A stretch of 31,490 nucleotides of DNA from positions 1 through 31,490 of the IMG/VR virus record IMGVR_UViG_3300025522_000031, one strand, 5' to 3'. The first letter of the stretch is position 1; each line of letters begins with the position of its first letter. Below the pieces are notes generated by a model. It was not told where the DNA came from. It worked only from the letters and a program-made list of their open reading frames with translations, and did no database searches. This document shows, one piece after another, positions 21,555-29,875 of this stretch. Source of the DNA: a virus. A program made the translations under genes and the position numbers.

Positions 21555-23763
21555 TAAAACGTATAGATACATACTTGATTTTAAAGGCAAAACCGACCAG
21601 GTTAACGGCCAGGTAGGCGGGCTTAAGTCACTGATGAAAGGCGCGGCTGTTGCGGCAGGCGCGCTGTTTGCAGCCGATAAGATCAAAGACGCCGCCATGG
21701 CAGTTGCTAACTACGCCCGCGAAATTGGTAAGGTGCAAAGCGAAATCAGTAAGCTTACAGGCCTGCAGGGCGCCGCGCTCGATAATATGACCGGGCAGGT
21801 GAAGGCAATCGCCGACAGTTACGATCAGGACGTAAACGCCACCCTTCGCGCATCGAACGCCCTCATGGCCACTTTTGGAGCAAACAACAGGCAGGCGTTC
21901 GATATAATGAATGCCGGCTTTGCCACAACGGCAAACCTTCAGGGCGACTTCCTGCAGCAGATATCAGAATACAGTACGCATTTTAAGGAGGCCGGACTCG
22001 AGGCCGCGCAAATGGTTGCCGTGATCGCAGAAGGCAACAAAATGGGTGTGTTTAACGACAAATCAGCTGACGCAATCAAGGAAGGAAGCATCAGGCTGCG
22101 CGAAATGACGCAGAGCACACGCGACGCACTCGACGCAATTGGCCTAAGCAGCTCGCGGATACAGCAGGCAATCAGCTCGGGCAATATGAGCATGTTTCAG
22201 GTGATGCAGCTCGTGAGCAGACAGCTGAGCACCCTGCCCGCGCAGGCGCCGCAGGTGGGCACCGCCCTGGCCGACATTTTCGGGGGGCCTGGCGAAGACG
22301 CCGTGCAGTTTATACGAAACCTGCATGAAATGGAAACCGATCTTGCGAAAGTAATGGCCACCGCAGGCGAAGCTGCGGAGCTGCAAAAAAAATATACTGA
22401 CACCTTGGCCGATTTTCATACAGTTGCGTCTCAGGTTTTTGGCGACACAACCAATTTAATGCTAAGGCTTAAAATAACAATGGTTGAATGGGCAAATACC
22501 TCAATTAAGGAAATTGTTAAAGTCACGAATTATTTTATTGATTTATATAATGAAAGTGAGTTTTTTCGCTTCAGTATAGAAATGATAAAATTCTCAGTTC
22601 AATCTACTTTTACTTATATGTTTCATCAATTGAAGCAGGTAGGTAATATATTAAAAACATTAGGTACAGCATATACATTTTTTTCAACTGGATTTTATTC
22701 ACTGGCGGCAGAAACTTTAAAAAGCGGATGGGATGATATAGCTCAAACTTGGGAGGATTCCGGAAAAGCGGCTGGTGAAGATTTTGTCAGAGCATTTTTA
22801 AATGCAATGGGCAAAAGAGAAAAGGTTGAACAAATAATTTTGAGTACCGAAGCCGCCACAACTGCGGCAACCACCACCGGACTCGCCTACGGTAAAAGCT
22901 TTGCCCGCGCGGCAAAAGAAGGCGCAGCGGCTGTTCAGTTTGATCCGGGTTACGATATGGGCCCCGCCGGCATTGATATTGTTAAACTGGCAGAGGAAAC
23001 GCACAACGAGCGCCGCCTGGCAATTGCAAAACAGCGCGAGGCCGGGCTGGTTGACGCGCAAGCCTACAACCAGCTGCTCGAGGCAGAGGATCTCCGCCAC
23101 CTGGAGGCAATGATGCAGTTTGCGGCAATTAACGGACAGCGCACGACAGAGATAGACCTCGAGATCACTGAACTTAAAATACAGGCAAACGAGCGACTTG
23201 CACAAAGCTATGAGCAGCTTGCTTCATCAGCCGCCGGTAGCCTGCGCACCATAGCCGGTGCATTTGACCAGGCTACAGGCTCCTGGTTCAATTTTTTTGC
23301 AACGGCAATTGAGCAAATTCCCGTCATTATTACTCAAATAAGTGCACTCACGGCCGCGCAAATGGCCAGCTCTGGCAGTATCATTGCGGCCAAGCAGGGC
23401 GAGGCGGCGGCGTCGGCGGTTGCGGGAGCCGCAAAAATGCCTTTCCCGGCTTCGCTGGTGGCTATGTTCGGAGCGGTTGCCGCTGTTGCTTCAATTTTTG
23501 CGGCTATTCCGCGCTTTGAAACGGGGGGTGTAATAGGCGGCAACAGTTTCATTGGCGACAAAATGCTCATTCGTGCAAACTCGGGCGAGGAGGTGCTCCG
23601 GCGCGACGATCCGCGACACACCCTTAACCGTAAGGCAACTAATCAGGGTGGGGCCATGCAGGTGGCCGTTAACCTGGTGCAAGATGGCTTATATATCGAC
23701 GGCGACAAGCTTCGCGTTTTGCTGCGCCGCGCTGATCAAAAACTAGCTTTAAGAACAATCTGA
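21547..23763 (+). CDS. tail tape measure protein
   Basis: A 738-residue helical protein that sets tail length and is ejected with the DNA. Hydrophobic segments occur early (VAAGALFAADKI), near 590-660 (ATAIEQIPVIITQISALTAA and SLVAMFGAVAAVASIFAAIP) and centrally. The C-terminal FETGGVIGGNSFIGDKMLIR, followed by SGEEVLRRDDPRH, is the common tape-measure C-terminal motif. Bases about 22440-22850 are clearly richer in A+T than the rest of the gene, suggesting recombination within it. Its TGA overlaps the next start (TGATG). Confidence 0.85.
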   Translation: MADKTYRYILDFKGKTDQVNGQVGGLKSLMKGAAVAAGALFAADKIKDAAMAVANYAREIGKVQSEISKLTGLQGAALDNMTGQVKAIADSYDQDVNATLRASNALMATFGANNRQAFDIMNAGFATTANLQGDFLQQISEYSTHFKEAGLEAAQMVAVIAEGNKMGVFNDKSADAIKEGSIRLREMTQSTRDALDAIGLSSSRIQQAISSGNMSMFQVMQLVSRQLSTLPAQAPQVGTALADIFGGPGEDAVQFIRNLHEMETDLAKVMATAGEAAELQKKYTDTLADFHTVASQVFGDTTNLMLRLKITMVEWANTSIKEIVKVTNYFIDLYNESEFFRFSIEMIKFSVQSTFTYMFHQLKQVGNILKTLGTAYTFFSTGFYSLAAETLKSGWDDIAQTWEDSGKAAGEDFVRAFLNAMGKREKVEQIILSTEAATTAATTTGLAYGKSFARAAKEGAAAVQFDPGYDMGPAGIDIVKLAEETHNERRLAIAKQREAGLVDAQAYNQLLEAEDLRHLEAMMQFAAINGQRTTEIDLEITELKIQANERLAQSYEQLASSAAGSLRTIAGAFDQATGSWFNFFATAIEQIPVIITQISALTAAQMASSGSIIAAKQGEAAASAVAGAAKMPFPASLVAMFGAVAAVASIFAAIPRFETGGVIGGNSFIGDKMLIRANSGEEVLRRDDPRHTLNRKATNQGGAMQVAVNLVQDGLYIDGDKLRVLLRRADQKLALRTI

Positions 23764-25625
23764 TGGCTGACGTAAGAGACATAAGGCTAAAAATTGAATA
23801 CCAGGACTTCAATGGCGCGCAAACGCGCATCGAGGTGTGGCAATATGAATATAAAGACGACCCGGTTGTGTGCGAAGCGCGGGAAGACCCTCTTGTAATT
23901 GAGTGGGGCGACCAGGGTGTACAAAACTGGCCGGTGGTATATGGCAGCACAGCAACAATCAGCTTTTATGCCTCGTCCGAGGCAGAATTTGCTGATTTAT
24001 TCAGTACATATGTTTTTGCCAACCTGGTGCATATTTTTAAAGATGATGTATTGTTCTGGGCCGGCTATATCGTTGCGGATCAATATAACGAGGCCCGGGT
24101 TCCGGATGGCACACCAATTCCAATGCAGTTTGTTGCGACAGACCTGCTCACCTACGCGTGCGGTCTCGAGGCGTCAGCAGTTGTGGGCGACCAGCGTCGA
24201 AGCCTCAAAAGCTGGCTCACTGGCGCGCTGTCTTTAACTGGCACCGGTTTAGAGCTTCACAGTGCGATCGACTGGCAAAACACCCTTTCAGTTCCTTTTT
24301 TAGACCTGCTTATTGACACCCGCGCTTTTGAAGGCAAAAAAATTGGTGAGGTGATCGAGGGCCTATTTTACGGCTGCCGTTTATTACAGCGCGCCGGCAA
24401 ATGGTGCCTGATTACCTACACAAACTACATGCTCGATGAATTTAGCCTTGTGCCACCAACGGGCAGCGCAGCCACGGTAGCGGCTGAGCGCGACGACTTT
24501 TGGTTTGAGAGTCACCTGAACATTGAGTATTTTCCTCCGGTGAAGGCGCAGCCCTTTATTCAGCAAAATGCGCTGGTTAAAAATTTAATCCTGAATGGTG
24601 ATTTTAAATCAGGAACGGACAGCTGGACAGCTAACGACTGTACAATTGCCGCAATTGATGGAGGCTTTGAAAAAAAAGACCTCAGGCTTGTAAAGTTGAA
24701 CAATGTTCGTAATACACCTGGACCGTCATATCTGTGGACTAAATACATAACACAAACATTTGTTGATGTTAAACAGTCAACCGAGTGCTTTGAAATTAGT
24801 GTTGATTATGGCCTGATTGGCGCATCGGGTACGCGCAAAGCCGCGCCTTTGTACATGGTGTTGTATCTGCAGGACGTACCATACACGCAGACGTTATACG
24901 GCTATCTTAACGACGACCAGGAGGCCGGCCTTCTATGGGTTCAATTCGCCAATATACCGCTACTTGACCCGGCAATGCGTATAGGCGTGTACATTGACAC
25001 GTCCGGCAATTTCGGTGTTGTTGACGCCGAAACTGTTGAGGAAGGCGCAATTGGTAAATCAGTAAAAACCTGGAAAGTATACAGCTATGGCATACCCATG
25101 TCGGGCACACTCACGGTGCGCCTGTATGCGGCGGTCACAACCGATACCGATATTGTAGACACCGTTTTCACAAATGTGAAGGTACGCGTTGTAACAAAAG
25201 ACCGCATGAACTATGATGACAGCGTTAGTGGCACCCTGGTAAATGCAAACGTAAGCGGGCGAATGGTCCAGGATGAAATTGAGTTTTTGTGCGGTGATTT
25301 TGAAGACGTCACGAACAAGCAAAACATATACAACTATGGCCTGTTTAGTGCCGCCGGCGGTTTCACATCGCTATGGAACCGCACCGGCTATGCAACGCAG
25401 CGCTCGCTCAACTTTATGCGTATGCGGCACACGCTCGAGCTAAGTAAACTTAAGCGCATGAACTATCAAACACAGCTTTCAGATTGTGTTCCGTCGCTCG
25501 CGCTGTCGTACATTGACCTCGAAAATAGCCGTGCGCGGATGCTCGAAAATGGTATCAGCTACCACGACCGCATGAACGTGACCGAGGGACAGTTTACCGA
25601 GCTGCTTTATTTAACCGTTGAATAA
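23763..25625 (+). CDS. tail tip / distal tail protein
   Basis: A 620-residue beta-rich protein directly after the tape measure. The N-terminal 250 residues (DIRLKIEYQDFNGAQTRIEV, SEAEFADLFS, WAGYIVADQYNEARVPDGTP) match the pattern of distal-tail and tail-hub proteins of Bacteroidetes phages. The middle has NLILNGDFKSGTDSWTA, the opening typical of a carbohydrate-binding beta-sandwich module. It likely joins tail tube to the receptor-binding fibre. Its boundaries with other baseplate roles are uncertain. Confidence 0.6.
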   Translation: MADVRDIRLKIEYQDFNGAQTRIEVWQYEYKDDPVVCEAREDPLVIEWGDQGVQNWPVVYGSTATISFYASSEAEFADLFSTYVFANLVHIFKDDVLFWAGYIVADQYNEARVPDGTPIPMQFVATDLLTYACGLEASAVVGDQRRSLKSWLTGALSLTGTGLELHSAIDWQNTLSVPFLDLLIDTRAFEGKKIGEVIEGLFYGCRLLQRAGKWCLITYTNYMLDEFSLVPPTGSAATVAAERDDFWFESHLNIEYFPPVKAQPFIQQNALVKNLILNGDFKSGTDSWTANDCTIAAIDGGFEKKDLRLVKLNNVRNTPGPSYLWTKYITQTFVDVKQSTECFEISVDYGLIGASGTRKAAPLYMVLYLQDVPYTQTLYGYLNDDQEAGLLWVQFANIPLLDPAMRIGVYIDTSGNFGVVDAETVEEGAIGKSVKTWKVYSYGIPMSGTLTVRLYAAVTTDTDIVDTVFTNVKVRVVTKDRMNYDDSVSGTLVNANVSGRMVQDEIEFLCGDFEDVTNKQNIYNYGLFSAAGGFTSLWNRTGYATQRSLNFMRMRHTLELSKLKRMNYQTQLSDCVPSLALSYIDLENSRARMLENGISYHDRMNVTEGQFTELLYLTVE

Positions 25626-25658
25626 ACATGATTTAAATAACCTTTAAACCGTAATAAA

Positions 25659-27635
25659 ATGGCACTTGACCCAACCGCCCTTTACGAAAAAATTGACAGC
25701 CTGGTGGGTAGCGACAAGCTTACCGAAGGCCCTGAAATGAATCAGCTTTTGAAAGACGTTTTTGAAAGCCTTGAGGTGCAAACAGCGGCCGACGCAGCCG
25801 CCACCGCTGCGGACCGTGTTCAAACCGGGTTTGATGTATCCGCAACCGGCGCCAACGCGGCCGTCACCGCGGCTGATCGCGTTCAAACCGGGTTTGATGT
25901 AGCCGCAACCGGCGCTGACGCAACCGCCACCGCAGCCGACCGCGTTCAAACCGGTTCAGACCGCGTTGCCACGGGTGAGGATAAAGTAGCTACAGCTGCA
26001 GATCGCGTTCAAACCGGACTCGATGTTGTTGCCACAAATGCCGATGCAGTTGCCACCGCAGCCGACCGCGTTCAAACCGGTTTAGACCGTGTTGCCACGG
26101 GTGAGGATAAATTAGCCACGGCTGCAGATCGTGTTCAAACCGGTTTAGACCGCGTTGCCACGGGTGAGGATAAAGTAGCTACAGCTGCAGATCGTGTTCA
26201 GACCGGTTCAGACCGCGTTGCCACGGGTGAGGATAAAGTAGCCACGGCGGCAGATCGTGTTCAAACGGGGCTAGATGTCGCAGCCACAAATGCCGATGCG
26301 GTTGCCACCGCCGCCGACCGTGTGGCTGTGGCCGCCGATAAAGATTATGTTGAAAGCCTTGTTGTCACAGCCGGCACATATCCTTTGTGGTACGGTGTGC
26401 AGTTTGACACCACCATTTCAAGCCCTGATGGAACACGGATTGGTAACAGCGATTTGCACCGCGAGCTTCCTATTCAAAATGGTATGTACGGCTGTGTGCT
26501 TGCCGACAATGGCGTGGAGGCCTACCGGCTTAACCCTGCTAATTGGGCTGAAAAAATTAACGGAGGGGCTTCCGTTCTGGATGGCACCGATGGGCAGGTG
26601 ATGGTTTATGTGCCGGGTTTTTATTTTAAATATGAGCTTGTGGGCACAACCTGGCGCTTTAAAATAAGCCAGTTTGAGCTGCCGGGCTTTACCTATTCCA
26701 AACCTCAATATGTAAGTGCTTATGAGGCATCTGTAAGGCGCGCTGATAACGTGCTTAGCTCGGTTAAAAACACCACCGCGGCCTATCGCGGCGGAAACAA
26801 CAATGCCGCTTGGGATGCTGAAGACCGCACATTGTTAGGAATGGCAGCCACTTCACTTTCGCGAACTAATTACCGAACCTATGCCCGCGCACGTGGTGCA
26901 GGGTGGGAAATGTATAACTACTACGCACATTGGAAAATAACCTGGTTGTTTACAGTTGAATATGCCACATTGAACAGCCAGAAGGCTTACAATGCCGCCC
27001 TTGATGTGAATGGCTATCGGCAAGGCGGACTAGGGAATGGAGTTACGAATTTAAACGGCACGCACTGGAACGCATGGAATCTTTATTATCTATTCGTGCC
27101 TTGCGGCTACACCGATAGTTTGTCCAACGGCACCGGCGAAGTTTCATTTATTATGCCCGCAGGTTATAATGCCGGCAGCGGTCTGCAAACATTTGCCAAC
27201 CGCTACAGGGGCATTGAACAGGTATTTGGCCACGGATGGAAAAATGTTGATGGTATTAATATAAGGGCCGCACACGCAGCCGATGCCGACCCCACGCACA
27301 GGATTTATGTTAGTGAAAACCCCGCGCACTGGAACGACGCTAATTATAATAACATGACTGATATAGGTATCGCACCGCGTGCTGATGGTTATATCAAACA
27401 AATGCTACCAGGGCATCTTGTGCCTTTAATCGCCACAGGCGGCGGGTCAACCACCTTCTGGTGTGACTACTGGTATCAAAACATACCTGCATCTGCACCT
27501 GCACTGCGTACCCTCCTGCTCGGCGGCGCTGCGCTTTCTGGCGCGCTTGCGGGGCTCGGTTGCTCGTATTCGGCTGATTCGCCGGCGTCTGCGATTGCGC
27601 TTATCGGGTCTCGGCTTTGCTTTATCTCTGCTTAA
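25659..27635 (+). CDS. DGR-diversified receptor-binding tail fibre
   Basis: A 658-residue protein. Residues 1-48 form an N-terminal attachment helix. Residues 49-216 are eight 21-residue repeats (TAADRVQTGxD... each three heptads), a predicted coiled-coil or helical shaft. The C-terminal domain from about 245 resembles the C-type-lectin-like fold of DGR target proteins (VMVYVPGFYFKYELVG, ARARGAGWEMYNYYAHWKIT, FVPCGY, then RTLLLGGAALSGALAGLG). The last 40 codons are the variable repeat. The tip is the likely receptor-binding surface, retargeted by the retroelement. An AT-rich leader precedes ATG 25659. Start choice is firm: it follows the tail-tip stop by 33 bases. Confidence 0.85.
   Translation: MALDPTALYEKIDSLVGSDKLTEGPEMNQLLKDVFESLEVQTAADAAATAADRVQTGFDVSATGANAAVTAADRVQTGFDVAATGADATATAADRVQTGSDRVATGEDKVATAADRVQTGLDVVATNADAVATAADRVQTGLDRVATGEDKLATAADRVQTGLDRVATGEDKVATAADRVQTGSDRVATGEDKVATAADRVQTGLDVAATNADAVATAADRVAVAADKDYVESLVVTAGTYPLWYGVQFDTTISSPDGTRIGNSDLHRELPIQNGMYGCVLADNGVEAYRLNPANWAEKINGGASVLDGTDGQVMVYVPGFYFKYELVGTTWRFKISQFELPGFTYSKPQYVSAYEASVRRADNVLSSVKNTTAAYRGGNNNAAWDAEDRTLLGMAATSLSRTNYRTYARARGAGWEMYNYYAHWKITWLFTVEYATLNSQKAYNAALDVNGYRQGGLGNGVTNLNGTHWNAWNLYYLFVPCGYTDSLSNGTGEVSFIMPAGYNAGSGLQTFANRYRGIEQVFGHGWKNVDGINIRAAHAADADPTHRIYVSENPAHWNDANYNNMTDIGIAPRADGYIKQMLPGHLVPLIATGGGSTTFWCDYWYQNIPASAPALRTLLLGGAALSGALAGLGCSYSADSPASAIALIGSRLCFISA
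25803..26350 (+). repeat. eight tandem 63-bp coding repeats
   Basis: Each unit encodes 21 residues of the form TAADRVQTGxDxxATxxDxxA; starts fall every 63 bases from 25803 to 26244, with a partial ninth. Near-identical stretches recur (GATCGTGTTCAAAC), which would allow copy-number change by slippage or recombination. Confidence 0.85.
27510..27621 (+). repeat. DGR variable repeat (VR)
   Basis: 112 bases at the 3' end of the fibre gene, aligned to the template at 27704-27815 (offset 194). I count 23 differences at template adenines, 5 adenines unchanged, and one non-adenine difference (T27778 in the template, G27584 here). Ten template Asn codons all differ here (to Ala, Leu, Ser, Leu, Tyr, Ala, Asp, Ser, Ile, Leu). 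Homology stops near 27621, 11 bases before the TAA. Confidence 0.93.
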
Positions 27636-27639
27636 GCAG
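27628..27639 (+). promoter_or_regulatory. palindrome at the VR end
   Basis: CTGCTTAAGCAG is a perfect 12-bp palindrome that includes the fibre stop codon and lies 6 bases after the VR. Many DGRs need a hairpin or cruciform just downstream of the VR for efficient retargeting; this is the obvious candidate, though the stem is short. Confidence 0.4.
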
Positions 27640-27703
27640 GGCGGCACTCGGGCGGTTAAAAAAAAGATAGTTCTTTAATTTATTTACAGGTTGTTACTTT
27701 TCG

Positions 27704-27815
27704 ACCCTCCTGCTCAGCGGCAATGCGAATAATGGCGCGAATGCAGGGCTCGGTTACTCGAATTCGAATAATTCGCCTGCGAATACGAATGCGAATATCG
27801 GGTCTCAGCTATGCT
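27704..27815 (+). repeat. DGR template repeat (TR)
   Basis: The template copy of the variable repeat, 194 bases downstream. It is rich in AAT codons in the fibre reading frame (10 Asn), the usual design for maximal variety after adenine mutagenesis. The frame stays open to TAA at 27914-27916 but lacks a start, so it is not a gene. Bases 27816-27945 between TR and the reverse transcriptase are the expected spacer RNA that primes cDNA synthesis in other DGRs. Confidence 0.92.
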
Positions 27816-27945
27816 ATTTTGGTGTAAAAACCACGAAAGGTAAGGCCTTGCCTCTTGGCAAAAAACGAAACATTCAAAACGGTGTTGGTATCTGCCCCGG
27901 CAGTAGAAGACGCTAAGTACGAATAGCAAAATAAATTGTGTAGTT

Positions 27946-28953
27946 ATGAAGCGGTATGGTAATTTGTATGAAAAGATTATAAGCCTCGAAAATTTGAGGC
28001 TTGCCGATGAGCGCGCCCGAAAAGGCAAATTAAAATCATACGGTGTTGTGAGGCACTGCCGCAATGCAGATGCCAATATTTACGCGCTTCATGAAAGCCT
28101 GAAAACAATGAGTTATAAAACAGGTAAATATCACATTTTTAATATCATCGCCGATAATAACAAAGAGCGCACTATTTACCGCCTGCCATATTACCCCGAT
28201 CGTATTGTGCACCATGCAATCATGAACGTGCTTGAACCAATATGGGTATCAACATTAATTAAACAAACCTATTCGTGTGTAAAAAACAGGGGCATACACG
28301 GAGCGTTTTATGATGTAAAAAAAGCCTTAAGCGATAAGGAAAACACAGTCTATTGCTTGAAAATAGATATAAGAAAATACTATCCAAACATTGATCACGA
28401 AATATTAAAAGAGATAGTAAGGCAAAAGATCAAAGACCCACAATTGCTTAACTTGCTCGATGGCATTATTGAAAGTGCACCGGGTTTGCCTATCGGTAAT
28501 TATTTATCGCAATACATGGCAAATCTTTACTTGTCGAATTTTGACCACTGGCTCAAAGAAACCAAGTCCGTAAAATACTATTTCCGCTATGCTGATGATA
28601 TAGTTGTTTTGCACAGCGACAAAGCCTTTTTGCAAACATTGCTCAACGAAATGAGAGCCTACTTGCGCGACAGCCTGAAGCTCGAAATCAAAAGCAATCA
28701 CCAGGTGTTTCCGTTAGAATCGCGCGGCCTCGATTTTGTTGGTTATGTATTCAGGCACACACACATAAAGCTGCGGAAAAGCATTAAGCAAAACTTTGCA
28801 CGAAAAGTAAAACGTGCCAAAAACTTTAATCCTGAAACATTCAAACAATTGTTTTGTAGCTATCAGGGTTGGGCAACACATTGCAATTCAATAAACTTAA
28901 TTAATAAACTACAAAATAATGCAAAAAGCACATTACGACCAACAGCCGCCTAA
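27946..28953 (+). CDS. DGR reverse transcriptase
   Basis: A 335-residue RT. The catalytic Asp is in CLKIDIRKYYPNID (D141) and YFRYADDIVVL (YADD, 215-218). The stretch GLPIGNYLSQYMANLYLSN (about 180-198) carries the SQ form of motif 4 typical of DGR RTs, where retroviral and group II enzymes have QGxxxSP or similar. It has no maturase or endonuclease domain. It copies TR RNA into cDNA with adenine errors, which then replaces VR. It follows the template by 130 bases and overlaps the next gene by 35 bases. Confidence 0.93.
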   Translation: MKRYGNLYEKIISLENLRLADERARKGKLKSYGVVRHCRNADANIYALHESLKTMSYKTGKYHIFNIIADNNKERTIYRLPYYPDRIVHHAIMNVLEPIWVSTLIKQTYSCVKNRGIHGAFYDVKKALSDKENTVYCLKIDIRKYYPNIDHEILKEIVRQKIKDPQLLNLLDGIIESAPGLPIGNYLSQYMANLYLSNFDHWLKETKSVKYYFRYADDIVVLHSDKAFLQTLLNEMRAYLRDSLKLEIKSNHQVFPLESRGLDFVGYVFRHTHIKLRKSIKQNFARKVKRAKNFNPETFKQLFCSYQGWATHCNSINLINKLQNNAKSTLRPTAA

Positions 28954-29272
28954 GCTTGAAGCCGTTGGTAATGGTAGTCACCTTTACCGGTGGAACATTG
29001 AGCCAATAACACAACCAGCCACCGGCGACCAGCCTGAAAAAACCATGTGGCAATGCAACGAGGTGGTTGTTTGGAACAGGGTAACACGCGAAACTGTTAC
29101 CGAAGCTGTGGTAACAGCTATGTGGCCTATCAATATCGAGGGTAAGTTGATTAATGATTACAATGCCGCAAAAGAAGGCTTGCTTGACGCGAAGTATGAA
29201 CAAGCCTACATTGACTTCATTAAACTGCGGGGCGAGTTGAAAGACGAGATAAAAGCATTTTTCGAACAATGA
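28919..29272 (+). CDS. hypothetical protein next to the DGR
   Basis: A 117-residue protein starting inside the last 35 bases of the RT gene. The layout (QPPKLEAVGNGSHLYRWNIE, CNEVVVWNRVTRETVTEAVV, then a helical C terminus with YNAAKEGLLD and KDEIKAFFE) recalls small proteins encoded after tail fibres in Bacteroides phages, possibly fibre chaperones. It is not a four-helix Avd-like protein. An accessory role for the DGR or fibre folding are both possible. Confidence 0.5.
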   Translation: MQKAHYDQQPPKLEAVGNGSHLYRWNIEPITQPATGDQPEKTMWQCNEVVVWNRVTRETVTEAVVTAMWPINIEGKLINDYNAAKEGLLDAKYEQAYIDFIKLRGELKDEIKAFFEQ

Positions 29273-29571
29273 AATCATTTAAAGACTTTGGTATAAAGCC
29301 AACGAAGCAACATTTTGTTGGTGATAAAATTAAAATTGTCAAGGTTTTAAATAAACAAATTGTTGTAAGCAACTATAAAATTGAGGCAAGCAAATACCCA
29401 AAAAACAAAAGCGGCAACGTAATGACATTACAAGTTATCATCGATGGTGTAAGCTCAATAATATTCACAGGAAGCGACTTTCTGATGGATCAGATTGCCC
29501 AAGTGCCAGAAAGTGATATGCCGTTTACTACAACCATAGTGAAGAATGGAGAGCATTTTGAGTTTAGTTAA
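29269..29571 (+). CDS. small beta-rich protein, possible nucleic-acid binder
   Basis: A 100-residue protein overlapping the previous gene by ATGA. It has alternating strands (GDKIKIVKVLNKQIVVSNYK, NVMTLQVIIDGVSSIIFTG) and ends PFTTTIVKNGEHFEF. The strand order could fit an OB fold of the kind that binds single-stranded nucleic acids, but this is a guess from pattern. It is the last gene of the DGR group, with a large hairpin behind it. Confidence 0.5.
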   Translation: MKSFKDFGIKPTKQHFVGDKIKIVKVLNKQIVVSNYKIEASKYPKNKSGNVMTLQVIIDGVSSIIFTGSDFLMDQIAQVPESDMPFTTTIVKNGEHFEFS

Positions 29572-29587
29572 AAATTAGATAATAAAT

Positions 29588-29716
29588 AGAGGCCTTTGCC
29601 GGCCTCGCGGCGTGTCTCACGACGCCGAAAAGTAAAGGTGCCTATACACCAACGACAAAGACCTCAAAGTCTTTGGAGTGTATAGGCACTTTTTTATTTT
29701 ATAACGTGTGAGACAC
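29588..29716 (+). ncRNA. structured leader before the com-like ORF
   Basis: Consecutive hairpins: GAGGCC/GGCCTC (29588-29605), CGGCGT/ACGCCG (29607-29626) with loop GTCTCACG, and a long hairpin around 29637-29689 (arms near GTGCCTATACAC/GTGTATAGGCAC, inner AAAGAC/GTCTTT) followed by T6. The segment GTGTCTCAC (29611-29619) is also complementary to GTGAGACAC (29708-29716), so the second hairpin and the long-range pairing compete. It lies 18 bases before the ATG at 29735. Confidence 0.55.
29637..29700 (+). terminator. strong intrinsic terminator
   Basis: The long hairpin around 29637-29689 is followed by TTTTTT-A-TTTT, a classical terminator for the DGR group. Being inside a leader that also offers an alternative long-range pairing, it may be conditional. 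Confidence 0.7.
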
Positions 29717-29734
29717 TACAAAATTAACATTAAA

Positions 29735-29875
29735 ATGAGTAAACCACAAAAAAAATCCTACGCCTACAAACCCGCCTACGGGCTTGTAATCATCTGCAAA
29801 AGTGAGGCCGAACAAATCGAATTGTTTAACCGCCTCAAGGCCCATGGTCTTGAGCTAAAAGTAGTAACTGTATGA
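29735..29875 (+). CDS. 46-residue Com-like small protein
   Basis: A 46-codon frame starting ATG 29735 and overlapping the next start by ATGA (29872-29875). The sequence KPAYGLVIICKSEAEQIELF and KVVTV at the C terminus is of a kind I have seen before phage modification genes, but without an established function. Mu com, a small translational activator, overlaps mom in the same way. Unlike Com, this protein lacks a four-Cys zinc finger (one Cys only). So position is similar, mechanism need not be. Confidence 0.5.
   Translation: MSKPQKKSYAYKPAYGLVIICKSEAEQIELFNRLKAHGLELKVVTV

Noticed and set aside
25803-26350. Tandem 63-bp repeats as a CRISPR or satellite array
   Set aside because: The units are continuous, in frame, without spacers, and encode a heptad pattern inside one protein.
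27666-27703. Promoter for the template RNA (TACTTTTC near 27695)
   Set aside because: The -7 match lacks the final G and no suitably spaced TTG is present, so I do not call it.
27704-27916. Open frame continuing the fibre sequence (LLSGNANNGANAG...)
   Set aside because: It has no start codon or leader and coincides with the DGR template; it is transcribed as RNA template, not a gene.
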